DNA from: Undaria pinnatifida
Lineage: Eukaryota > Sar > Phaeophyceae > Laminariales > Alariaceae
Assembly: GCA_012845835.1 (NCBI GenBank)
Contig: JABAKD010000018.1
Span: forward strand, 5,601,279-5,665,278
Reading direction: 5' to 3'
DNA: 64,000 nt
The notes under the pieces were generated by a model, which had not been told where the DNA came from, made no database searches, and was given only the letters and a program-made list of their open reading frames with translations. This document shows, piece by piece, positions 10,980-21,739 of the stretch. Each line of letters starts with the position of its first letter. The first letter of the stretch is position 1. A program made the position numbers and the translations under genes.

Positions 10980-12080
10980 TATTAATATCAACACTGAGCT
11001 GCCCCTAAGTTTCAGTCTATGGTGAACTACGTCAAAGGGCGAAGATCTCGGCCAAAACCTCACAACACAGTGGGCTTCCATCATACACAATCAAAATGTG
11101 TCGTGCACAGAGTACCACACACGGATGAAAGGCATTAGTCTAATAATCCGTTTTACCACAATGAATGAGCTTTGTGTTTCTGTTGTAGCCGTGTTTTAGC
11201 CGTGTTGTCTTTCTTACCTTGCTGGTTTTTCGCTCAATTATGATTCCTTATGTCTGGTCACTTCTTCTTGCCTTCCCCCTTGCGTTTTATCCGTTCATTC
11301 TCTTCTTTGCTATTTGCTTAATAAGTTGCATCCCCTGCAATTAGTCAGCTTGCTGCCGTGTGTTTCTGTTTCGCTTTTCGCGTGACATTTTTGTTTTGTT
11401 TTTGCTCATAATCCCTTCTAAAATCTTGGCATTTTTCCTTTCTTCTTTTCCCTGCCTAGTCGTAACCCAGATCCGCGGTCACTGAGCAGACCCCCCCCCC
11501 TTCTCTCCCGTCCCCACTACGGTACGTGCTTTCATTTTTGTCGCGAGAAGATGCCAGCTATATTTCTTCCCTCCTCGACTCGCATCGCATCATTGCATTG
11601 TCAGATCTCTTGTGATTTTTTGGTACTTGGTTTAAATTCATTGATGCATTCTATAATACGTAATCGGCATATAGTCTATAGTCTATATGTGCGATGTAGA
11701 CTGCCAGGGTTATATCTGCCTCGTATTAGTAGATGGTGACCACACACTAGCAGAGCTTGTCTATTTGATTAGTAACAAGAATCGGCGCGGACACTGGACG
11801 TGCCGGATGTCGACGGGTGTTAACACCTGTTCAATGTGAACAGCACACACCACATACATGCTTTCACCATGTACGAGCTAGACGTGCACAGAAACCACCG
11901 ACGACCCAACTACTAACTACTACGTCGTAATCATCATGGGGAATAACTTATATTACCTGACGATCTTGGCTCCAGGACTGAGCGGCTAGTATTTAGGCGC
12001 AGCAAAAATACCAGCTAGCCCTGAAAATCCCCACAGCTTTGCATGGCCCAAATTCCGTATTGCTTTTATTGGCGACGAAC
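10980..12080. other. no gene recognised; short repeat at 11,440-11,590
   Basis: A1/A3 homology stops at 10,979. The stretch 11,440-11,590 is a diverged relative of 4,480-4,630 (pyrimidine tract, CTAG, GTAAC CAGA, GGTCACTGAGCAG). I see no coding exon here with both splice sites. Confidence 0.5.
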
Positions 12081-12134
12081 CATAGTCTATATCTCTCTCG
12101 TAGCTTGTGCCAGGTATGTCTCTATTATTTTAGG

Positions 12135-12310
12135 ATGAAGAATCGACAAGGACACACTAGGTGTGTTGGGGGTTTGCTGGAGGTTGATGGGCAGAACTAC
12201 TGGTTTCGTGTGAACAGAACGGACTGTTTCGTTTGGGGAACTGGCCGTCTCCGCGGCGCCACACTCACGACGCTGGGGAGATACAGCGTCGCCGAATGCT
12301 CGAGAGCGTG
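12135..12310 (+). pseudogene. possible FLYWCH-type zinc-finger fragment
   Basis: Plus-strand frame with GLLEVDGQNYWFRVN followed by FVWG and RLRGATLTT. This resembles the DG-x-Y ... W ... C-R-A-x-L-x-T layout of FLYWCH fingers, known from chromatin proteins and MULE-type transposons, but the expected Cys after W is not seen and no downstream H-x-H is clear. It runs into sequence related to the 6,206-6,395 retroposon body. Could be a coincidence. Confidence 0.3.
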
Positions 12311-12954
12311 AGTTTGCAAAATTCGATGAAAATCGACAAGAGGTGAGAATGCTTCGCGCGAAAACAATGAAGGCGCGTACCGAGGGGGAAGAAGGGAAGA
12401 CACTCGTGCCCACGTCTTGGCCAGAGGGTAGTTAAGTACGAAAGCTCCCGCGACTTGGGCTGAGATCAGAGATGACCAGCGAACAAAAAAAAGATCGGCC
12501 CGTTTTTCGCTAATATATTTATAGCCAAGGCTGGCGCAACGCTCCGAGTGTCACTCAGCTCCACGTAATTGGTGCGGTATCGCGGTTGGTTCATCACCGG
12601 CCTTGGCATTTATCGAACGGGCTTTCAAACGGCCCTATCGACGAGCGAGCCCATCAGCGTTAATGTTTTCACAGTCACTGCTTGCAGCCAGGATGGACCA
12701 CACTTCCCTTCTAGAACTGCACCCACTTTCTTGGAACAAACTATTTGAAATTAGTGCAGCATATCGACGCGCTGTTACCATTTCCATCCGCGCCATTGGC
12801 GCCCTTCGCGTCGACCCCGGATGCAGGGCAGGATTGCCCCACACCGGATCCTCCACTACACGCCGCGATCCCGACCACCGAAAAACCCTGTGTTCCTTCT
12901 CGCGACGTAGTCTCTGCAGATAGCTAGCCTCGTCGAACTAGCTACCGCGACAGC

Positions 12955-13135
12955 GTCACCCCTTCCCCCCGCCGATTTTCCCCAAGCTTTTGCCCTAATA
13001 ATAGCAGCTTCGGGCGTCGCCCCTCTCCCCCCCCCGTACGTGTCTCGCTTTGCACTGGTAGCGTAGGGAATCGCCCCCTCCCCCCGAACGGTTCTCAAGC
13101 TTCGCCCAAGCAGCTTCGGGTGTCACCCCCTTCCA
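12955..13135. repeat. degenerate repeat, C-rich units with CAAGCTT and GCAGCTTCGGG
   Basis: Two to three imperfect copies of a unit of roughly 90 bp with CCCCCTCCCCCC runs and AGCAGCTTCGGG(C/T)GTC, immediately 3' of the stop codon at 13153 and therefore possibly in a 3' UTR. Confidence 0.4.
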
Positions 13136-13152
13136 CCCTCGACCGAACGTTT

Positions 13153-13326
13153 CTAAGCTGTTGCCGGCTCCTCCTCGCCTCCAACGCCGGTGGTAATGTC
13201 GCCCTTGTGCTGGGGCACGAACGGTTCCACGTCGGGCTCTCGCAAGTTCGTGTTGAACACCCGACCCGGCACTCCTCGACCCTTGACGTCGTTGTAAGCA
13301 AGGTTGCCGTCTCCGTCGGCCGGGAC
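13153..13326 (-). CDS. terminal exon, ends EEEPATA
   Basis: Acceptor CGTTTTCCAG, 57 codons plus TAG. This is the only long open minus frame here without low complexity; it lacks an ATG, as expected for a terminal exon. Confidence 0.65.
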   Translation of the reverse strand, partial: VPADGDGNLAYNDVKGRGVPGRVFNTNLREPDVEPFVPQHKGDITTGVGGEEEPATA

Positions 13327-15225
13327 CTGGAAAACGTATGTGTTGAACCAGAGCGGGAACGGGAGCCTGAATTAGAGTCGGAATCGGCGTTGGAATCGGC
13401 ACCCGAACCGGAATCCTAAATTTAATCGGACTTGGAATCATATTCTAGAATCGGAATTGAACCCGGAACCGAACCCGGACACGGAACTGGAATCGGATAT
13501 ACGAGTATAGGGTAATACTGAGGCGCGGCCTCTACACCTGCAGTAGTCCAATCTGCAATGCTGGGTGAATACGGAAAACACAGGGGACTCCAGCAATCGA
13601 AAGAACAGCACAAGCGGCATACCTGGTCATTTGTGTAGACAGTACAAGATGCGAACTGAACAAGCCAACGCGACCGAACATCTACGCTGCTTGACAATTA
13701 CGTTATGTTTTCAGAGAAAACAAACGTCGGTACAAGTACTCCTACGGCTGGTGCTGCTGTACTCGTAGCAGGGGCAGCAATAGAATCAGCAGCAGCAGAA
13801 GCAGAAGGAGCAGCAGCGGTAGTAACAGCTGCACGGCACACGAGACCAGAGCCGGGTCAGTGTTGCCGTGCGTGTGTCTCGTCGATCAACCTCCTGAACA
13901 TAGCTACTCGTACAGCAGCAGCATAGATAATTCTCCCGTTCTTTTCGGTTCGACTACTGAAGGGACAATCTGCATCTCCGCTCACCAACACAACCAACAT
14001 CGGAGAAACACATACTGTACTCCAGATTTACGTTGCCCAGCAATGCCTGTGAAATCACACCTTGCCGCATGCCGCACACGTTGCCGCACCTGTCTCGACG
14101 AACTCTCAACGACTTACAGCGAAGCCAGCACGAGAAGAGTTGTCTGTTATTTGTACGTGCACAGGACCCGTCGGGACTGGCCTTGGTGCCGCGTACGTTG
14201 AGTGCGGTAGACAAACGTGGCCGAGAAAAAAGTTGACTAACACAAACATGCACACACATACATACACAAGCAGAGGAAGAAATTCAAAGCACCCCACCCT
14301 CGTACACAATCCGATATGTAGAGGCGTTTTTTAATTGAAAAATCAAGAAAAGAAGGCTCACGCTGCGCACTTCGCGCGCCTCATTACCATCGGATTCGGA
14401 ATCGGAACCAGATAACTAGTCGGATCCGGAATCGGAGCCCGAATCGGAAACGTCATCGGGAACCATAACCGGAGTAAAAACCGGAAGCCGAACCCTAGTA
14501 AGAAACTAAGGATTGCAATGGGAGGCCATAATCGGAATCGGACCTGGAATCGGAGGTGGAACGGAATCGGAACCATAATCGGATCCGGGTACGGAATTGG
14601 AGACACAACCGGAACCGGTATCGGAGAATCATTCGGAGTCGGAAGCATAATCGGCGTCGCGGATCGGACTGGAAGGTTAGTAGGAACTGGAATCGGACCC
14701 GAAACCGGGATCGGAATCGGAGCCCGAAACGTAAGTGCGAGAGCTTTACCACGCGATAGCGACAGCGAAAACTACGGGATAGCGACAACAACACAACCCG
14801 TAATTCGATGTTATGCTACGCTACACCCTGCTACGTGATTCGACACTACAGTATTCGATTCGGCTCCCTAAAATTCTATATAATTCAATTCAATTCGATT
14901 GCATGCGATGCAACGCAATGCGAGGCCACCCCACCCACCCACCCTCTCACCCGCCCGTCTCCGACTAACCAGCCCACCCACCAACTCGCTACCCCCCCGC
15001 ACCCAGCCACCCAGTCATCCATCCGCCCACAAGCCCACCCACCCGCCCCCCATTCACCCCCCTCCGCACTCCCCAACCGACTCACTCACCCACCAGCCAA
15101 CCCACCAAAACAACGAAGAGTACTCACGTTGGGTCGCGGCTGGCCTTCTCGTCCCACTTCCGTGCGTCGAGCTCCATCTCTAGGGGGCCCATCAAACACT
15201 CAGAGGCGTGAGCCACAGAAAGCGT
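13153..15225 (-). CDS. three 3'-terminal exons of an unrecognised minus-strand gene
   Basis: Exons 15225-15128 (98 nt), 14181-14118 (64 nt) and 13326-13153 (174 nt with TAG). Phases fit exactly: the first ends with AC, the second supplies G (Thr) and runs PVPTGPVHVQITDN to phase 0, and the third starts VPADGDGNLAYNDV. The combined C-terminal part is about 111 aa. It has an acidic motif resembling a Ca-binding loop (DGDGNLAYND, weak), then FNTNLREPDVEPFVPQHKGD and an acidic tail. Acceptors are GTACCTGCCAG, CGGCACCAAG and CGTTTTCCAG; donors are GTGAGT and GTAAGT. I do not recognise the family and the 5' exons are not found with certainty. High third-position GC and coherent phases make a real gene likely. 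Confidence 0.65.
13355..13500. repeat. hexamer minisatellite, GGAATC/GGAACC
   Basis: Degenerate 6-bp units (CGGAAT, CGGAAC) just upstream of the terminal exon at 13326, inside the intron. A second array lies at 14,385-14,735. Confidence 0.75.
14118..14181 (-). CDS. small internal exon (64 nt)
   Basis: Acceptor GCGGCACCAAG, donor GCT|GTAAGTC. 64 nt is exactly the length needed to restore the frame between its neighbours. Frame PVPTGPVHVQITDNSSRAG. Confidence 0.55.
14385..14735. repeat. hexamer minisatellite, GGAATC/GGAACC, second array
   Basis: About 350 bp of the same 6-bp unit, located in the intron upstream of the 14181 exon. Apparent poly-(Pro-Ile) or Arg-rich frames are products of the 6-bp period. 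Confidence 0.8.
14930..15112. repeat. CCCACC-rich minisatellite
   Basis: Irregular CCCACC/CCCACT units directly beyond the 15128 donor. It is not a telomere repeat. Confidence 0.75.
15128..15225 (-). CDS. exon, frame TLSVAHASECLMGPL
   Basis: Acceptor TGTACCTGCCAG, donor CCAAC|GTGAGT. Starts phase 0, ends with two bases of a split Thr codon. Contains MELDARKWDEKASRDP, a charged helix-like run. Confidence 0.6.
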
Positions 15226-16077
15226 CTGGCAGGTACAGCAGCAGAAAAAGCAGCAGAAGCACGAGCACATGTGGGAGAAAAAAGGAAATAAGCAGTTAGA
15301 TGTTGATGCATCCACACTGCTGCTGTAGCAGTAGCATTGTCATCAATATCAACATCACCAGGAACAATAACAACAACAACAACAACATCAATACTTGGGT
15401 AAATAATTTTTCCTCAGTTGAGGGGCCATGTCAGTCCGAAACATCAAAACATTGCACACCTCCGACAGACAGATCACGATCTAGATCATCTAGATCATCT
15501 ACAATGGTTGATCCTATAGCTGCCGTTATGATATATTGTTCATGTATAGGTATGTGGAGTACAGATCCAAGCCATGAAGTGCGCTAGATCATGCATATTG
15601 AACGGCTCCTATTCGGCCACTAGAACTACCGTAGACCATACAGATCTCCCCCTAAAAATATCTAGATCATCAAGTGGGGATCAATGACCTGTCCGACGTA
15701 TCAAGAATTTCGTCCACAAATGCTATTAAGAAGCCCATCCAGACATGTTTTTCGTGTGTTTTTGTTGATATTTCGAGCAACATAATACGTACCTGGTATT
15801 CTTCTGGCAGAAATCTCACTATTTCTAGTATACAGTTCCAGCGGAGGGATTAACTACCAACGGAAAACGTGGTATATCCTCAACACAGCTTCATTCGTAC
15901 GCATGTGACACGTGAAGAAAGCTTTTGCATTCACGGCAATTTTTTTTGTACTACTGCCAGCTCAGTCGGACGCATACTCCAACCCCAAAAACGCCTCCGA
16001 GGCTAACGCTGTCAACATCACTCTGCCACTGTTGGCCACCTGAAAAACGTACGAGTTCTAGCAACCACCGATGCTAT

Positions 16078-16292
16078 TCAACATTGGCCTCCGGCGACAA
16101 TGTCAACCACTGGTCGGCCGGATCTGAGTTACCGATGGGAAGGGAGAGAGAAAAATAAAAAGTACGAACGAAATAGAAGGGATGAGCACAAAAAAAAAGC
16201 AAAAAACGACATACGGACCGATGCCAGCCTCTAAACAGAACCCCGCCTTTTCTTACAGCACGGGTGCCGCAACGTAGTTGTACGTGTTGGGG
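16078..16292 (-). CDS. 36-nt mini-exon plus terminal exon
   Basis: Exon 16292-16257 lies between acceptor TATATCCTGCAG and donor GCT|GTAAGA; after a 133-nt intron with a strong pyrimidine tract and GGTAACTCAG, exon 16123 follows. Joined in one frame they read PNTYNYVAAPVL then SGRPVVDIVAGGQC and TGA at 16080-16078. In another phase the second exon reads DPADQWLTLSPEANVE to TAG at 16074. They may be the end of a separate gene or upstream exons of the 13,153-15,225 gene through a weak alternative donor. Family not recognised. Confidence 0.45.
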
Positions 16293-16710
16293 CTGCAGGA
16301 TATAAACAAAATTCAGGCACAAATTTACGGGATGAAAAAAACAACAAAGTGCACGTTTAGTGGCACGCTGTTAGTCAAAGAAACTAAAACAGTTGGGCTG
16401 AACGTAATCGTTCTTCACACATCATATACGGAGGCAACGAAGCTGTGGTTCAGGAGGTGTGACGCTTCCCGTGAGGCGTGTTTCATAGGCCATTACTGTA
16501 CTGGAATAAATATACCTGGTACGGAACAGATATAATATACAAAAAAATCCAGGTATATATGTAGTTACACCATGGCCAGCGCGGCTCCTTGATAAAGCAC
16601 TGTTGACTGGTCTCTAGAGGTGCAGACGCAGACGCGCCACGGCTCCGCTGGAAAACACAGCCGCTATTCCAACGACACTGGGAGTATTATATAACATTAT
16701 TATAAAAAAT

Positions 16711-18000
16711 AACATACACTCCAGCTGTGAGATCGAATATTTTGTCGAAACTCATCTTTGTAAGCTGTGTGTGATACCCCGATCGCGCGTATTACGGGTT
16801 GTGTGTCCTCATTAAGGATATAGGTCGGCGACTCCCCTTGCAACTACAGTGTAGCTATCAGGGTCAACAGGGTGATGTTAGGCAGTCTGTGCGCGGAAAC
16901 TATAAAACCCGTTTCTGAGGGGGACAAAATCTGACAGCTGTGGAAGGAAATGCATCAGTTCATCAAGTGAATACTGTAAGTCGAATAACCGGTGAGGGGA
17001 GGGCGGATTTTTTAAGGACGTGGGGGCCTGATTTTGATCAAAAGGGGGGCGGGAGGGGGGGAGGGAGGGGGAGGGGACGGGTGGGGCAGGTCAATTTGTG
17101 CGTGGAAACTATAAATCCTTCTTGTGGGGGAGAGGGGGGGAATATGTGCCGGGGGGGGCGGGGGCGGGGGGCGAGGGCTTTCAGTCGCATAGATGTAGGG
17201 GTTTGCTATACGCCTGGTGCTAGGTCTAGGCGATGGTGCGGGTGGTGGGGAAGGAGGGGGCGTTGGGGGCGGGGGTGGGTGGGAACTGCAGCAGCGGCAT
17301 GGACGGTTCTATAACGATAACGAGGCGATATCCAGGGCGTGGAAGTGTTTATTACTCTGGCGGATTTCGATATTAGGTGGAGAGTTTAAGCAAGAAAAAG
17401 CGAGGAAAAAGAAAGAAAAAAGAAAAGGGGAAGGGGGGGGGGGAGAGGGTTTTCAAGAGGTTTAGGTCACATATAATATTAAAATACACTCCCAGCTATG
17501 AGATCAAGGATTTGGTCGAAACTCATCTTGGCAACATTGTGTGTGACCCTTCGATCGCGCGTATTAATCATATATGTAGGGGCTTGCTATGCGCGCGGTG
17601 CTGGGTCTAGGCGATCGTGCGGGGTGTGGGGAAGGAGGGGGCGTTGGAGGGGGGGAGGGGGGATGAATGAAAGCTACGTCATGGATGGCTAGAAAGATAA
17701 TGACGTGATATCAATTGCTTAGAAGTGCGTATTACTCTGGCCGATTTCGATTGTAAGTGGGGCTGTTTGAACGAACTGGGCGGGGAACAAAAGGGGGGGG
17801 CGGGGGCGGAGGGAGGAGATGAGTTGGAGCTACGGCATGGATGGCTAGATGGATGATGAGATTATATCAGCTGGCTGGTAGTGTTTAACTACGGTGCTAG
17901 ATTTTGATTTCAGGCGGGGCGATTGAACAAGAGGGATCGGGGGGGGGGGGGGGGGGGGGGCGAGCATTTCGATATGTGCGCGGAAACTATTACCCCTAAC
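16711..18000 (+). repeat. R1 dispersed repeat, long copy with internal restarts
   Basis: Begins after TTATTATAAAAAATAA with CATACACTCCAGCTGTGAG, continues through ACTCATCTTTG, CGATCGCGCGTATTACGGG, GCGCGGAAACTATAAA and G-rich tracts. A second start is at 17,481, so it is two or more partial units in tandem. No ORF is kept. The same start sequence is found at 44,781, 59,745 and 61,180. Confidence 0.75.
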
Positions 18001-18176
18001 ATTATCTCAAATACGTCAACAATTCCCCAGATAATGAGCCGCATCAGTCACGCATGATTCAGCCAAAACAATATTGCCCTATCGTAGCGCAAGCGTCAAG
18101 GGTCTATTCCCTCACCCCTGCCTCACAAAAATTTACAATTCCCCCCCCCCCCAACAAGTTGTTGCGAATCTCGCAC

Positions 18177-18328
18177 CTGTCTGGTAGTCCCAGTAGTGTT
18201 CGGCGTCAAGGTCGCGCCGGGTGTCACCATGGATCCGCTGGAGACCTTTGCCCTATCCATTACCGTCGCCCCCGCCCCTGCCATGCAGTCGTCCTCCAGC
18301 GTGCAGGGGTGGATGGTCGCTGTGGGAC
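18177..18328 (-). CDS. gamma-carbonic-anhydrase-like (left-handed beta-helix) exon
   Basis: Minus-strand exon between acceptor TAACGCTGCAG and donor ACAG|GTGCGAG, 152 nt (phase 1 in, phase 0 out). The frame PTATIHPCTLEDDCMAGAGA continues TVMDRAKVSSGSMVTPGA. This matches the hexapeptide-repeat coil of gamma carbonic anhydrases (family pattern: A-x-I-H-G-C-x-x-x-D-D ... G-M-G-A-x-x-x-D-G-x-x-x-x-x-x-x-V-x-x-G). The zinc-ligand His coils lie in preceding exons that I cannot find. The expected next coil (PSGE-x-W-G-G-N-P-A) is also not found downstream, where there is only R1 repeat, so this may be one exon of a large-intron gene or an orphan fragment. Usual location of the family in algae and plants is mitochondrial complex I. 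Confidence 0.6.
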
Positions 18329-18766
18329 CTGCAGCGTTATTTTTGCAGACGCGTGTACTTACTATATAAATGCGAGTCAATGACTTACACGGCGCTAAAC
18401 AGCACCCGCAGGGTACGTGGTAGTGACTATTAATACTAATCGTGACCCAGCCCTTCTTTCGAGATCGCCGAAGCCGCATTGAACGTGGTCGCTCTGGGGC
18501 CTATTAATAGAGGGTTATGGCAGACACGTGTATCATGCGTATGGCAATAATACAAGCGCATGCCAGTTTTATGGTTTACACGGCGCCAAAAAATCAGGGC
18601 CTCCTTTTAAGGGACCCTTTCAGAGCCGTTAAAAACTAGTTTTGTTTTTCGGAATTTGCTCGCATACGTTCGGGCGGTTTTTGTTACGGTTCTCGCCTAG
18701 TCCTGGATGCATTCCCTTGCGGGGATACAAAGGGCGCCGACTTGCCTTTGGGCGTAGTTGGAGCGA

Positions 18767-20419
18767 CCTGTGTTGCTTTGCCCACAAAAAATAGTTTTAG
18801 ACCTACTATTATGGGAAAAGTTTTAGCGATTATTTCTGGCGATTATTTTTTTAGGTTTGAGGCTCCAGAAATAACTGCATCAGAAATAAGGGACGTCCAT
18901 TATGGCTTTTGATTTTTGGAAAGTGGTTTTATTTTGAATTGGCAGGTCTTGTTTTGCCGTTTGCCTTTATTTTTGAAATCTGGCACGTACACTGTCGCCG
19001 GCGACGTTAGGTCACCACCGCCTCTGCTGCGGTCTCTTCTGCTGCGCTGCTGCTGTGGTGCTGGTGTGGTGTGCCTGTGGTGGTTTCGATGGTGGTGGTG
19101 GTGCTGCTGTCGCGTTTGTGTGAGGATGAAGCTCTGTCTCGCACACAACAAGCGCAGTATGCTGTCGTAGGTGTGTTTGTGATTCTTTGTTGTGGGTGAT
19201 GCGTGACGTGTACAGCAGACAAGTATCATACCAGGTACAGTATAAGCAGTGGTGACATGTGATACTTGGTACGAGGTAGTATCCAAAAGTCAAATAATCC
19301 CAGTTTTGAGAGGTTGGAAGAGCTGTTATTTCTGGGCTCAGAAATCATCGGATCCGTTGATTTCTGGCCTCGATTATTTCTGAACCCAGAAATAACGATG
19401 ATTTCTGGTCCCAAAGTGGAAGGTTTTATTTTTGGCATCGGAGATCCCGGTTATGGAGAGAAATAATCGATGAAAATATTCGCCATAATAGTAGGTCTTA
19501 ATGGCCAAATACATGAAAAAAATCACACCTGGAAGCACCTCTACCACTATGATATTTGTGTACGATATTCCGCAATTCTGCCATAACTCCAGCACATCAA
19601 TTTCAAAATTCCACCACCCTGCGATGGATTATCTTGTGCTCTCACTACAGCGTGGCAGAGATGCAGCAGTTCGGGTGACCTGTAAGCACCGTGACAGTGT
19701 CGTTTAAGTTTGAAGATGTAGTTCCAGGCAGTTGGATTTTTTCGCTACGTATCATAGTGGTCGTGGCCAAGTTATCGTTTTACTGCTGTAGCGATAAGCA
19801 ACGCGTACGTACGAGTGTTTTTTTTTTTTTCGAAGTTTCGTTCTTCGTTCTTTAGAGCTACTCCATGAACACGTGACAGATACCTGGTAGCGTTTTTCAT
19901 ACACATTTCCTTGTTTCGAGGTACGCTTCTTGTGCCGACTTCGGCGGCTGTTACCTAAATCCATAACCCCACCACCCTGGAACATCCTTCTCCGTCTGTA
20001 TACACGAGCACAAGGACAATCTTGGGCAATTTCCATAATAATAACCCTTCCTTACCACCGCGACTGTGGCCGTGAATAAATATTGCTTAAACCGGCGCAA
20101 TCGCTAGAATTTACGTAGCGGCGATCTACAGGATCCGTTCACTACGTGGCCGCGGTGTACCGGATTTCTCCAGCTCTAGCAAGAAACAGGCCAAACTAAC
20201 AACATATCAGACTATCTCATGGCTTGGTTGAGTGCCCTCGGGCGTTGGGCGTCATTTTCGGGCTTCAGTGGGGAGCACGGTCCCAGTGAAAGAGCACAGA
20301 GCGCTGAGTGACCCACAGGGAATCGTGCGGGGACGTTTTAGAAAAAAACTTTGATTCAATAGTATTTGACATTATAGGTTGCACCGCAATTTTTTGTTTT
20401 GTGGGCAAAGCAACACAGG
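18767..20419. repeat. inverted diverged relative of block B, bounded by 23-bp perfect inverted repeats
   Basis: The 23 bp at 18767-18789 (CCTGTGTTGCTTTGCCCAC plus AAAA) is the exact reverse complement of 20397-20419. The interior 19,510-20,300 is a reversed, diverged copy of 27,690-28,480 (shared: CACCACCCTGGAA, GCAAAGCAA, a segment reading VTCKHRDS). The inverted ends may be the termini of a transposon from which part of block B derives; one such end is also seen at 28,478 in B1. The element at 18800-19497 is nested inside. Confidence 0.5.
18800..19497. mobile_element. 698-bp TIR element with TTA target duplication (Harbinger-like)
   Basis: Ends GACCTACTATTATGG and CCATAATAGTAGGTC are inverted repeats flanked by TTA on both sides (18797-18799 and 19498-19500). 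Subterminal zones hold many copies of TTATTTCTGG/CCAGAAATAA in both orientations. A 3-bp TTA/TWA duplication is characteristic of PIF/Harbinger elements; no transposase is encoded, so it would be non-autonomous. A GTGGTGGTGCTG-type repeat lies in the centre. Confidence 0.65.
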
Positions 20420-21737
20420 CGGGAGCTCCATCCGCAGCACTGCTCGAGTCCAGCGTTCTCTCCTTCTCTCAGTAGGCGCTAGATACACTGCTGCATCTGG
20501 TATATGATATATACCTGGTACCCATTTAATTCAGCAGCCGCCGCGCACTCAGTTTCACGTACGAGTATAATAGTGTGTGCCAGGTATGTGCTTGGAGCCC
20601 ATACCTGATGCGATATAATGGTACCGGTACGAACATATCATGCACCTGGTGTATTTTGATGATTCCTCTGGTAGTATTTTCGTGTACCATAATCCAGGCT
20701 AGTCTCACAAATTTACGGCAAGCAAACAGCGCTGCGATGGCATTCCCCCCAGTCCGTCTGAACTGCGAGGCGCACGACTATTTTCAGTATAATAAGCGAA
20801 TTAAGTGCTGTCCGACACTTACCCAAACACGTCCTACGGAACAGTACACTTCTCCAATGGTAGCGCTCAGACCATCTCCCTCCCGCCAGTTGAAGAAAGG
20901 TCAGGGCACAGGCCACCTTTCTTCGCTTTGAACACTTTCGACCCGACACGCCTACTGTGTCGAAAAATGCCTCTTGCACAGGTCAGACTCCTCCAGACTC
21001 CGCAAACATTGTCGAGATTGGTACAATGGCTATTTCTCGCGCCGATGACACGGGTTTAACCCAGAATCCCACGACGTGGCCAAGTACTAGTAGGCGAACG
21101 CGTCTGGACCTCTAGCGGGACCTGCAGTGGCATGTTACACGCACGCAGCAGTGTATGGGCACCAAGAGCCTCGTACGCAAGCACCCAACATCACACTTTG
21201 TGCCGATGTCATATTACCATGGCAACATTTTTGTAGGGGGCCTCCCTTGCAGACCCAACGACCCCTACACCATCACGAACAGCGTATACGTTGGTCGGGA
21301 GATGGTCTGAGGTCTGTGGGGAGCGCCAGCGTGGTTCTCCTGGTCGCGGCTAGACCGGAACGGGTTTGAGACGAGGCCCTGAGCCATATGTCATCGACAA
21401 TTTATCGGATTACAACCTGAACAAGAGCGCGCAGAGCGCGGACGCGCGGACGCCGATGTGAAGTGTCTGTGGTTATCGCCATATTTGGTTGGGCTTCGAG
21501 ACATCCGCCGTTGTAGAATTGTTGTATTGGACCCCCAAATCAGAGGCTCTTTCAGTCTGCTGGCTACCCTATCAATAGCAGGGTTTTCTACAACTTTAAT
21601 TTCACGTTTGCTATTCCGCCGCAAGAAACGCTTTTGGGGTTTGACCGAAGGGGATCCCCAAGGAATATTTGTCCAGTAGGCGCGAGTGGGCGTTGCGCCG
21701 AAAAATAAAAACGACTTGGAAATAGAGTTAAGAGCGT
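20420..21737. other. no firm gene; scattered protein-like frames 20,780-21,450 (+)
   Basis: Plus-strand segments in different frames look coding-like but are broken by stops and shifts: SDTYPNTSYGTVHFSNG (near 20,810), DSANIVEIGTMAISRADD (near 21,000), GNIFVGGLPCRPNDPY (near 21,225) and PYVIDNLSDYNLN (near 21,385). They may be a decayed gene of unknown family. No splice sites fit them together convincingly. Confidence 0.25.
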
Positions 21738-21739
21738 TA

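Noticed and set aside
13355-14735. GGAATC arrays as a CRISPR-like or repeat-protein locus
   Set aside because: No spacers and no longer repeat unit; the Pro-Ile and Glu-Ser frames only reflect the hexamer.
14930-15112. CCCACC array as a telomere-like repeat
   Set aside because: Irregular period, internal position, and no TTAGGG-type unit.
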